This document shows positions 43,884 to 50,917 of a stretch of 64,000 nt of DNA, one piece after another. The DNA comes from an uncultured Coriobacteriaceae bacterium (GTDB lineage Bacteria > Actinomycetota > Coriobacteriia > Coriobacteriales > Atopobiaceae): the NCBI GenBank assembly GCA_948439405.1, contig CAOJNB010000007.1, positions 1 through 64,000 on the forward strand, given 5' to 3'. The translations under genes and the position numbers were made by a program. Below the pieces are notes generated by a model. That model was given only the letters and a program-made list of their open reading frames with translations. It had not been told where the DNA came from and did not search any database. Positions within the stretch are counted from its first letter, which is position 1, and each line of letters starts with the position of its first letter.

Positions 43884-44765
43884 CTAGGCGACGCCGGCCC
43901 TCAGGCCGGACTCGCTCGAGCGCAGGACGCGAACCCACGCGCCGGGCTGGCAGGCCCGCGCGGCCGCGGCGACCGGCTCCGCCTCGGCGGCGGAGTTGCA
44001 CGCCGCGATCATCGTGGAACCGGACCCGGAGATGAAGAAGGCCGCCGCGCCCGCGTCGAGCGTCGCGGCGCGCACCTCCTCGTAGCAGGGGATGAGGCGG
44101 CTGCGCAGCGGCTCGTGCAGGCGGTCGTCGCACGCCTTCGAGAGCAGGCGCATGTCACCCAGGCGCAGCGCGTCGACCGTGGCCACGCACCGGCCCATCT
44201 GCCACACGCAGGTCTCGAGCGGGACCTCGGTCGGCATCGCGCGGCGCGCCTCCTCGGTGCGCACCTCCACCTCGGGCGCGATCGCCACGAAGCGCAGGCG
44301 CCGGTGCACGGGGTCGCGCACGCTCGTGACCTCGCCGTCCTTCGTGAAGGAGGAGACAACCCCTCCCAGGATCGCGGGGGCGACGTTGTCGGGGTGGCCC
44401 TCCATGAGGGTCGCGACGCGCAGCGTGAGGTAGGGGTCGACGGCGCGCCCGGCGACGAGCTGGGCGGCCGAGACGCCGGCCACAACGCACGTCGACGAGG
44501 AGCCGAGCCCGCCGGCGAGCGGGATGGGGGAGTCGATGCGGATGCGCAGGGGCCTGGGCTCGACCCCGAGGTGCCGGGCCGCCTCGAGGTAGCTCTGCCA
44601 CACGAGGTTGTCCTCGCCGCGGAAGCGCTCCTCGCAGCCCTCGATCGCGAGCTCCCCGGCCGGCTCGAACTCGAACTCGGCCCACAGGTCGAGCGCCATG
44701 CCCAGGCAGTCGTAGCCCACGCCCAGGTTGGCGGAGGTTGCCGGCACGCTCACGCGGCAGCGCAT
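43884..44765 (-). CDS. thrB: Homoserine kinase
   Basis: 293-residue GHMP kinase that phosphorylates homoserine for threonine synthesis. It starts with VPATSANLGVGYDCLG. The ATP loop is PLAGGLGSS (83-90 region). Later motifs are EGHPDNVAPAILGG and the terminal AFFISGSGSTMIA. Length matches the family. Last gene of a minus-strand thrC-thrH-thrB unit, 14 bases after thrH. ThrH next to it can also make phosphohomoserine, so two routes to the same intermediate are present. Confidence 0.93.
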   Translation of the reverse strand: MRCRVSVPATSANLGVGYDCLGMALDLWAEFEFEPAGELAIEGCEERFRGEDNLVWQSYLEAARHLGVEPRPLRIRIDSPIPLAGGLGSSSTCVVAGVSAAQLVAGRAVDPYLTLRVATLMEGHPDNVAPAILGGVVSSFTKDGEVTSVRDPVHRRLRFVAIAPEVEVRTEEARRAMPTEVPLETCVWQMGRCVATVDALRLGDMRLLSKACDDRLHEPLRSRLIPCYEEVRAATLDAGAAAFFISGSGSTMIAACNSAAEAEPVAAAARACQPGAWVRVLRSSESGLRAGVA

Positions 44766-44779
44766 GGACGGCACGGCCC

Positions 44780-45385
44780 CTAGGCCCCGAGCTCCGCCTC
44801 GAAGGCGGCCAGCAGGTCGTCGAACTCCTCGAAGGCGGCGAGGTCCGGGTTGTCGGCCTTGATCTGGTCGGTCGAGCGGAACAGGAAGCCGGCGCGGCTC
44901 GCGCGGATCATCGCGAGGTCGTTGTAGGAGTCGCCGGCGGCGAGCGTGTCGAAGCCCATTGACTGCAGGGCGCGCACGGTGGTGAGCTTGGACTCCGGGC
45001 AGCGCATGCGGAAGTCCTCGACCGTGCCGTCCTCGGCGATCTCGAGCGTGTTGCAGAACAGCGTGGGCCAGCCGAGCTTCTCCATGAGGGGCTTGGCGAA
45101 CTGCTCGAAGGTGTCGGAGATGATGATCACCTGGGTCTCGCGGCGAAGCGCGTCGAGGAAGTCGCGGGCGCCGGGCAGCGGGTCGATGCCGGCGATGACG
45201 TCCTGGATCTCGCGGATGCCCAGGCCGTGCTCGCGCAGCACGCCGAGGCGCCAGGTCATGAGCTTGTCGTAGTCCGGCTCGTCGCGGGTGGTGCGGCGCA
45301 GCTCGGAGATGCCGGTCTGCTCGGAGAAGGCGATCCAGATCTCGGGGACGAGGACGCCCTCCATGTCGAGGCACACGATGTCCAT
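44780..45385 (-). CDS. thrH: ThrH-type phosphoserine phosphatase/homoserine phosphotransferase
   Basis: 201-residue HAD-family enzyme of the ThrH type. The nucleophile Asp7 and Glu9 lie in CLDMEGVLVPEIWIAF, a ThrH signature. IIISDTFEQFAKPLM carries motif II. ESKLT supplies the Lys and AAGDSYNDLAMI the metal-binding acids. Characterised ThrH hydrolyses phosphoserine and can pass the phosphate to homoserine. Being between thrC and thrB it clearly serves threonine and possibly serine synthesis. ATG 45385 follows AAGGAGG. Confidence 0.9.
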   Translation of the reverse strand: MDIVCLDMEGVLVPEIWIAFSEQTGISELRRTTRDEPDYDKLMTWRLGVLREHGLGIREIQDVIAGIDPLPGARDFLDALRRETQVIIISDTFEQFAKPLMEKLGWPTLFCNTLEIAEDGTVEDFRMRCPESKLTTVRALQSMGFDTLAAGDSYNDLAMIRASRAGFLFRSTDQIKADNPDLAAFEEFDDLLAAFEAELGA

Positions 45386-45430
45386 GGGTACCCTCCTTGG
45401 GTGTCGGATGCGGGTTGCGTCGCTTGCGTG

Positions 45431-46912
45431 CTAGGCGAGGAGGCGCGCGCAGGCGTCCTCGACGAAGGCCGGCATGGCGTGGACCTCGCAGACGGCCTCG
45501 TGGAGCACCTCGGCGTCGCGCAGGCCCGAGAGCTGGGCGGGGGCGGGGATGCCGGAGATGCGCTCGAGCTCGTCCATGCAGGCGAAGCCGTCGCGCCCGG
45601 CGACGTCGACGCCCAGGGCGCCCAGCACGTCGGCGGGGAACTTGAACGGGCTCGCGGTGGACAGGCACACGCGCGCGCAGTCCGCCTCGCGGCCGGCGAG
45701 CACGTGCATGCCGACGGCGGTGTGGGTGTCGATCAGCACGTGGTGGCGCTCCCAGACCTCGCGGATCGTCGCGCGGGTCTCGTCGTCGGTCGCCATGCCG
45801 CAGGCGAAGAGCCCCTGCACGCGCTCGCGCACGGCGTCGGGCACGGCGTAGGCGCCCTTCTCGGAGAGGTCGCGCATGAGCGAGGCGACGAGCTCGCAGT
45901 CGCCCTCGGAGGCGTGGTAGAGCAGGCGCTCCAGGTTCGAGGACACGAGGATGTCCATCGACGGCGAGATGGTCTTCACGAACGGGCGGCGGCGGTCGTA
46001 GGTGCCGGTGGTGATGAAGTCGACGAGGACGTCGTTGGCGTTGGAGGCCACCACGAAGCGGCGCACGGGCAGGCCCAGGCGCTTCGCGTAGTAGCCGGCG
46101 AGCACGTCGCCGAAGTTGCCGGTGGGCACGCAGAACTCGACCTCGTCGCCGACCTCGACGGCGCCGGCGCGCACGAGCTGGGCGTAGGCGTCGAAGTAGT
46201 AGACAACCTGGGGCACGAGGCGACCGACGTTGATGGAGTTGGCGCTCGAGAGGCTGGTGCGGGCGTCCTCGAGGCGCTCGGCGAGCGCACGGTCGGCGAA
46301 GATGGCCTTCACCTCGGTCTGGGCGTCGTCGAAGTTGCCCTCGACGGCGCAGACGGCCACGTTGGAGCCGCGCTGGGTCACCATCTGCAGGCGCTGGACG
46401 TCGGAGACCTTGCCGTGCGGGTAGAACACGGTGACGCCGCAGCCCTCGACGTCGGCGAAGCCCTCGAGGGCGGCCTTGCCGGTGTCGCCGGAGGTCGCCG
46501 TCACGACCATGATGCGCTCGTCGGCGGAGGTGCGCGCGCAGCTCATGAGGCGCGGCAGCATCTGCAGGGCCACGTCCTTGAACGCGGAGGTGGGGCCGTG
46601 GGAGAGCTCGAGCAGCCAGTCGTCGCCGACCGGCGTGAGCGGGGTGACGCGCTCGTCATCGAAGTTGTCGCCGTAGGCACCCTCGACGCAGGAGGCGAGC
46701 TCGGCGGCGGAGAAGTCGGACAGGAGCACGGAGAGCACGTCGAGCGCGGTCTCGCGGTAGCCCTGCCCGCAGACCTTCGCGAGGTCGACGTGGGCGTCGA
46801 GCAGCGCGTCGGAGACGTACAGGCCGCCGTCGGGGGCGATGCCACGCAGGATGGCTTGCTTGCTCGTTACGAGTCGGTCCGCCGAACGCGTGCTGTGGTA
46901 GAACGTACTCAC
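45431..46912 (-). CDS. thrC: Threonine synthase
   Basis: 493-residue PLP enzyme converting phosphohomoserine to threonine. The opening FYHSTRSADRLVTSKQAILRG... and GIAPDGGLYV are standard. The PLP lysine is Lys112 in SHGPTSAFKDVALQ, the phosphate loop TATSGDTGKAA, then SSANSINVGRLVPQ and VPTGNFGDVLAGYYAKRLG. It is of the longer bacterial type. GTG 46912 is preferred: GAGGTG lies upstream and the family starts here; ATG 46927 is an alternative with a poor site. First gene of the minus unit, divergent from hom. Confidence 0.93.
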   Translation of the reverse strand: MSTFYHSTRSADRLVTSKQAILRGIAPDGGLYVSDALLDAHVDLAKVCGQGYRETALDVLSVLLSDFSAAELASCVEGAYGDNFDDERVTPLTPVGDDWLLELSHGPTSAFKDVALQMLPRLMSCARTSADERIMVVTATSGDTGKAALEGFADVEGCGVTVFYPHGKVSDVQRLQMVTQRGSNVAVCAVEGNFDDAQTEVKAIFADRALAERLEDARTSLSSANSINVGRLVPQVVYYFDAYAQLVRAGAVEVGDEVEFCVPTGNFGDVLAGYYAKRLGLPVRRFVVASNANDVLVDFITTGTYDRRRPFVKTISPSMDILVSSNLERLLYHASEGDCELVASLMRDLSEKGAYAVPDAVRERVQGLFACGMATDDETRATIREVWERHHVLIDTHTAVGMHVLAGREADCARVCLSTASPFKFPADVLGALGVDVAGRDGFACMDELERISGIPAPAQLSGLRDAEVLHEAVCEVHAMPAFVEDACARLLA

Positions 46913-47018
46913 TTCTGTACACCTCATATGTTCTCGTGGGCCGTCGGCATCTAGGTAATAATAGCGTCTGGTGCCTGTGGCGCCTCCACCCGAGACCCGC
47001 CCGAAAGGAATGAACAAG
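46913..47018. promoter_or_regulatory. Divergent promoter region between thrC and hom
   Basis: About 106 bases. TAATAATAG (46956-46964) is the AT-rich core and can be read as a -10 on both strands (TATTAT on the minus strand). No leader peptide rich in Thr/Ile, T-box or riboswitch could be identified in this short space. Confidence 0.4.
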
Positions 47019-48152
47019 ATGAACATTGCCGTGCTTGGCTACGGAACCGTGGGCCGTGGCGTCGTCGAGATCATCGAGGGCAGTGTCCCCTCGCTCTCCG
47101 TCACCCGCATCCTCGACCTGCCCGACCGCCTCACCGAGCCGCGCATGACGGCGAACTACGACGAGATCGTGGACGACCCGTCCATCGACGCCGTCGTGGA
47201 GTGCATGGGCGGCATCGAGCCGGCGCACACCTTCATCATGCGCGCCCTCAAGGCCGGCAAGCACGTCGTGACCTCCAACAAGGCGGTCGTGGCCGCCCAC
47301 TTCGACGAGTTCACCTCCACCGCCCGGGAGATGGGCGTCGGGCTGCTGATCGAGGCCACCACGGGCGGCGGCATCCCCTGGATCGCCAGCCTCGAGAAGA
47401 TGCGCCGCATCGACGAGGTCTCGAGCTTCTCGGGCATCATGAACGGCACCACCAACTACATCATCGACCAGATGTCCAAGAACGGCCTGGAGTTCGACGA
47501 CGTCCTCAGGACGGCCCAGGAGCTCGGCTACGCCGAGGCCGACCCGTCGGCCGACATCGACGGCTTCGACGTCAAGAACAAGACGATCATCTCCGCCGGC
47601 ATCGCCTTCGGCGTGGCCTGCACCCACGACCTGCCCGTCTCCGGCATCCGCAACCTCACCAAGGAGGACATGGAGTTCTTCCGCGGCCGCGGCCGCTCGG
47701 TGAAGCTGCTGGGCCGCGGCGTGCAGCAGGACGGCCGCTACGCGGTGGCCGTCGAGCCGGTGGCCGTCGCCGCCCGCTCGCTGGAGGCCAACGTGCCCGA
47801 CAACTTCAACCTGGTCACCGCCGACGGCGCCACCATCGGCGAGCTCAAGTTCTACGGCCAGGGCGCGGGCTCGCTGCCCACCGGCAACGCCATCGTCCAG
47901 GACCTCATCGACTGCGCCGAGGGGCGCCGCCCGGACTACGACTTCTCCGCGGGCCTCGCCTACGACCCGTCGCTGCTCTCCGGCGACTACGTGATCCGCG
48001 CCGCCGGCTGGGCGCCCGCGGGCTCCACCGAGGTCGCCGAGGGCTACCACCTCGTCAACGGCGTCACGGCCGTCGAGGCGCGCGCGCTGCTCGACGAGGC
48101 GCTCGAGGTCGACCCGAAGGCCTTCCTGGCCGCCCTGCCCGAGGAGGACTAG
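47019..48152 (+). CDS. hom: Homoserine dehydrogenase (no ACT domain)
   Basis: 377 residues. Reduces aspartate semialdehyde to homoserine. The NAD(P) motif is VLGYGTVGRGVVE and the catalytic domain carries GIMNGTTNYI, EADPSADIDGFDVKNK and the Lys pair. The protein ends soon after the catalytic domain (ALLDEALEVDPKAFLAALPEED), whereas common forms of about 430 residues carry a C-terminal ACT domain for threonine feedback. ATG 47019 is best placed relative to AAAGGA; an ATG at 47010 is too close to it. First gene of hom-lysC-asd, 7 bases before lysC. Confidence 0.92.
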   Translation: MNIAVLGYGTVGRGVVEIIEGSVPSLSVTRILDLPDRLTEPRMTANYDEIVDDPSIDAVVECMGGIEPAHTFIMRALKAGKHVVTSNKAVVAAHFDEFTSTAREMGVGLLIEATTGGGIPWIASLEKMRRIDEVSSFSGIMNGTTNYIIDQMSKNGLEFDDVLRTAQELGYAEADPSADIDGFDVKNKTIISAGIAFGVACTHDLPVSGIRNLTKEDMEFFRGRGRSVKLLGRGVQQDGRYAVAVEPVAVAARSLEANVPDNFNLVTADGATIGELKFYGQGAGSLPTGNAIVQDLIDCAEGRRPDYDFSAGLAYDPSLLSGDYVIRAAGWAPAGSTEVAEGYHLVNGVTAVEARALLDEALEVDPKAFLAALPEED

Positions 48153-48159
48153 CCCCCGC

Positions 48160-49509
48160 ATGCTCAAGATCACGAAGTTCGGAGGCTCCAGCGTCTCGGA
48201 CGCCGAGCACTTCCGGAAGGTGAAGGCGATCGTCGAGAGCGACCCGGCGCGCCGCTACGTCGTCGTGAGCGCCGTCGGCAAGCCGACGCGCGACTCCGAC
48301 AAGATCACCGACCTGCTCTACCTGGTCGACGCCCACCGCACCTACCACGTGGACGCGACGGACCTGCTCGCCACCATCGAGGGCCGCTTCGCCGCCATCG
48401 CCGACGAGCTCGGCCTCTCGTTCCCGGTGCACGAGGAGTTCGCTGCCCTGCGCGACGAGCTCAAGGACGTCTCGGCCGAGTACCTCATCTCGCGCGGCGA
48501 GTGGTTCACCGCCCAGCTCATGGCGGAGTTCCTCGGGCGCCCGTTCGTGGACGCGGCCGACGTGGTCGTCTTCCACCACGACGGCACCCTGAACATGGAG
48601 GTCACCTGCGAGCGCGTGCGCAAGCTCGTCGAGCAGGAGGAGACCTTCGTGTTCCCGGGCTTCTACGGCGCGACCGTGGACGGCCGGATCAAGCTCATGG
48701 AGCGCGGCGGCGGCGACATCACCGGCGCCATCCTCGCCCAGGCCATCGAGGCCGACCTCTACGAGAACTGGACGGACGTCTCGGGCTTCCTGGCGGCCGA
48801 CCCCTCGATCGTCGACCACCCGCGCTCGATCCGCCGCATCACCTTCGCGGAGATGCGCGAGCTCAGCTACATGGGCGCGAGCGTGCTGCACGAGGACGCC
48901 ATCTTCCCGGTGCGCGAGGCCTCGATCCCCATCCAGATCAAGAACACCAACGACCCGGACGCCGTCGGTACGCTCATTCGCGAGACGGCCACCGACGACG
49001 GCGACGAGCACCTCATCACCGGCGTGACCGGCATGAGGGGCTACCTCTCCGTCTACGTGTCGAAGAACCGCCTCTCCAGCGAGCGCGGCATCCTCGCCCG
49101 CACGCTGGCGATCTTCGACCGCTACGGCATCAACATCGAGCACGTGCCCACCGGCATCGACTCGTTCTGCGTCGTCTGCCGCGCCGACGAGGTCGGCGGC
49201 GCGATCTACTCGCTCGTCTCCGACATCAAGGAGGAGGTCGCGGCCGACGAGGTCCGCGTGACCGAGGGCCTCGCGCTGATCTCGGTCGTCAGCCGCAACA
49301 TGGGCAGGCGCTCCGGCACCGCGGGACGCATCTTCTCCGCGCTCGGCGAGGCCGGCATCAACATCAGCATGATCTCGCAGAGCTCCCAGGAGATCACGAT
49401 CATCCTGGGCGTGGCCGAGAAGGACTTCGAGGACGCGATCCGCGTCATCTACGACAAGATGGTCCGCGACGAGATGGTCGGCGTCTCCGCGGCCCCGAAG
49501 GGGGAGTAG
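48160..49509 (+). CDS. lysC: Aspartate kinase
   Basis: 449 residues, monofunctional. Starts KITKFGGSSVSDAEHF. It has FVFPGFYGATVDGRI, GRGGGDITGA-type GGGDITGAILA and VDHPRSIRRITFAEMREL, followed by two ACT domains (from about 290; MRGYLSVYV and INISMISQSSQEITIILGV). It phosphorylates aspartate and commits it to Thr/Met/Lys synthesis. With the ACT-less homoserine dehydrogenase next to it, this enzyme is the probable main feedback point. asd follows after three bases. Confidence 0.94.
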   Translation: MLKITKFGGSSVSDAEHFRKVKAIVESDPARRYVVVSAVGKPTRDSDKITDLLYLVDAHRTYHVDATDLLATIEGRFAAIADELGLSFPVHEEFAALRDELKDVSAEYLISRGEWFTAQLMAEFLGRPFVDAADVVVFHHDGTLNMEVTCERVRKLVEQEETFVFPGFYGATVDGRIKLMERGGGDITGAILAQAIEADLYENWTDVSGFLAADPSIVDHPRSIRRITFAEMRELSYMGASVLHEDAIFPVREASIPIQIKNTNDPDAVGTLIRETATDDGDEHLITGVTGMRGYLSVYVSKNRLSSERGILARTLAIFDRYGINIEHVPTGIDSFCVVCRADEVGGAIYSLVSDIKEEVAADEVRVTEGLALISVVSRNMGRRSGTAGRIFSALGEAGINISMISQSSQEITIILGVAEKDFEDAIRVIYDKMVRDEMVGVSAAPKGE

Positions 49510-49512
49510 CGC

Positions 49513-50520
49513 ATGGGCAAGGTCGTCGCGATCCTGGGCGCCACCGGCGTGGTGGGCCAGCAGATGATGGAGTGCCTCGAGGAGCGCTCGTTCCCGGTGG
49601 ACCGCCTGGTCCCCCTGGCGAGCGCGCGCTCGGCGGGGCGCACGCTGCGCTTCGCGGGCGAGGACGTCGAGGTCGTCGAGGCGAGGCCCGAGGCCTTCGA
49701 GGGCGTCGACGTCGTGCTCGGCGCGGCCGGCGACGCGACCGCCCGCGAGCTGCTCCCCGCGGCCGTCGAGCGCGGCTGCGTGTGCGTAGACAACAGCCAC
49801 GCCTTCCGCATGGACCCCGACGTGCCCCTCGTGATCCCCGAGATCAACCCCGAGGACGTCTCCTGGCACAAGGGCATCGTCTCGAACCCCAACTGCGCCA
49901 CGATCATCGGCTGCGTGCCGCTGTGGCCGCTGCACGAGCTCGGCGGCGTGCGCCGGCTCGTCGTCTCCACCTACCAGGCCGCCTCGGGCGCCGGCAAGCC
50001 CGGCCTCGACGAGCTCGACCGCGAGCTGGCCTGCGTCGTCGCCGGCGAGGAGGTGGGGGAGAGCGCGCCGTTCCAGTACCAGCTCGCCAGCAACCTCATC
50101 CCCCAGATCGGCTCCTTCGACGAGGTGGGCTACTCCAGCGAGGAGATGAAGTTCCAGAACGAGGGCCGCAAGATCATGCACCTGCCGGAGCTGCGCGTGA
50201 ACTGCACCTGCGTGCGCGTGCCGGTGCGCCGCTCGCACTCCGAGTCCATCACCGCCGAGTTCGAGCGTCCGGTCTCCGTGGAGCAGGCCCGCGAGGCGCT
50301 GGCCGCTGCCCCCGGCGTGAGGCTCGTGGACGACCCCGCCGCCTCGCGCTACCCGATGCCGCTCGAGACGAGCGACCAGGACCTCGTCTACGTGGGCCGC
50401 GTCCGCCGCGACATCTCCGCGCCGGACGGGGCGAGCTCGCTGACCTTCTGGTGCTGCGGCGACCAGATTCGCAAGGGCGCGGCCACGAACGCCGTGCAGA
50501 TCGCCGAGCTGCTGCTCTAG
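49513..50520 (+). CDS. asd: Aspartate-semialdehyde dehydrogenase
   Basis: 335 residues. Reduces aspartyl phosphate. The NADP motif is ILGATGVVGQQM and the nucleophile Cys128 lies in SNPNCATI. TYQAASGAGKPG and RVPVRRSHSES (substrate Arg and His) are typical. Full length. Last gene of the hom-lysC-asd operon; a hairpin terminator follows. The start is fixed by the short gap to lysC and the conserved N-terminus. Confidence 0.94.
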   Translation: MGKVVAILGATGVVGQQMMECLEERSFPVDRLVPLASARSAGRTLRFAGEDVEVVEARPEAFEGVDVVLGAAGDATARELLPAAVERGCVCVDNSHAFRMDPDVPLVIPEINPEDVSWHKGIVSNPNCATIIGCVPLWPLHELGGVRRLVVSTYQAASGAGKPGLDELDRELACVVAGEEVGESAPFQYQLASNLIPQIGSFDEVGYSSEEMKFQNEGRKIMHLPELRVNCTCVRVPVRRSHSESITAEFERPVSVEQAREALAAAPGVRLVDDPAASRYPMPLETSDQDLVYVGRVRRDISAPDGASSLTFWCCGDQIRKGAATNAVQIAELLL

Positions 50521-50589
50521 GGGATGTCGAAGGGCTCGGTCGCCGGGCAGCATGCTCGGCGTGCAGCTCGTGTTCAGAATGTACGCGCT

Positions 50590-50627
50590 TGGGGCGCCTG
50601 CTCGCAGAGTGGGCGCCCCTCGCTTTT
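50590..50627 (+). terminator. Terminator of the hom-lysC-asd operon
   Basis: GGGGCGCC (50591-50598) pairs with GGCGCCCC (50612-50619) around a 13-base loop, followed by TCGCTTTT, which gives a short T-run. Confidence 0.6.
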
Positions 50628-50772
50628 CGCGGTCCGAGACCGATGACGAGGGCGAGGGTGCGGCAAGTGCGCACCGTGCCAGCCTCATCAAGGAACGCAT
50701 GGTCGAGCTTGCTGGTTGTCGACAGCCTCGCAGGTCGGCGAGGGGTACTCGCGGTGATACGAGACGTTCGAG

Positions 50773-50778
50773 TATGAT
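50773..50778 (+). promoter_or_regulatory. -10 element ahead of the defence operon
   Basis: TATGAT, 18 bases upstream of the AAGGAG ribosome site of the leader ORF. No convincing -35 or TGn is present, so strength is probably low or activator-dependent. Confidence 0.45.
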
Positions 50779-50808
50779 GAGGGTGCAGCAGTACTAAGGA
50801 GCTTCATC

Positions 50809-50880
50809 ATGCAGTGCCCCGACATTTTGCGTCGGGGGGGGGGCAGCTCTAAAGACTTGTCCTCCTTCGAGGCCCTATAG
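50809..50880 (+). CDS. Putative 23-residue leader peptide with a poly-G tract
   Basis: Short ORF with a near-ideal ribosome site (AAGGAG, 50796-50801, seven-base spacing) and ATG 50809. Product: MQCPDILRRGGGSSKDLSSF plus EAL, ending at TAG 50878-50880. The run of ten G (50834-50843) lies inside it. With one G fewer (or two more) the frame continues without a stop to TGA 50906-50908, overlapping the helicase ATG at 50908. With one G more it ends at a TAA just after the tract. This suggests a translational switch more than a functional peptide. CCCCGAC/GTCGGGG next to the tract can also pair. Confidence 0.55.
   Translation: MQCPDILRRGGGSSKDLSSFEAL
50834..50843 (+). repeat. Ten-G homopolymer (possible phase-variable tract)
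   Basis: Uninterrupted run of ten G, about 65 bases before the first gene of a defence operon and inside a leader ORF. Runs of this length slip during replication in other bacteria. Sequencing or assembly error in homopolymer length is possible. Confidence 0.7.
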
Positions 50881-50889
50881 CATCGCTTA

Positions 50890-50917
50890 CGAGGCGCGCA
50901 GCCTGTGATGCGCCTCG
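50890..50917 (+). promoter_or_regulatory. Hairpin over the helicase translation start
   Basis: CGAGGCGC (50890-50897) pairs perfectly with GCGCCTCG (50910-50917) around a 12-base loop. It encloses the only SD-like GAGG (50891-50894) and the last base of the ATG (50908-50910). The GAGG is also 13 bases from the ATG, too far for good initiation. Confidence 0.6.

Larger units (their letters stand above)
50521..50907. other. Boundary region between the threonine genes and the defence operon
   Basis: 387 bases. It holds the asd terminator (50590-50627), then about 130 bases with nothing recognisable, a promoter (50773-50778), a leader ORF with a ten-G run (50809-50880) and a hairpin covering the helicase start region (50890-50917). 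No integrase, tRNA or direct repeat was found at this edge. Confidence 0.6.

Noticed and set aside
46913..47018. Threonine attenuator or T-box between thrC and hom.
   Set aside because: The space is only about 106 bases shared by two promoters; no leader peptide, specifier loop or terminator stem was found.
50834..50843. Poly-G run as a pure assembly error.
   Set aside because: It cannot be excluded, but the strong leader ribosome site, the hairpin at the start codon and the TGATG junction in the -1 frame make sense together, so the finding is kept with that warning.
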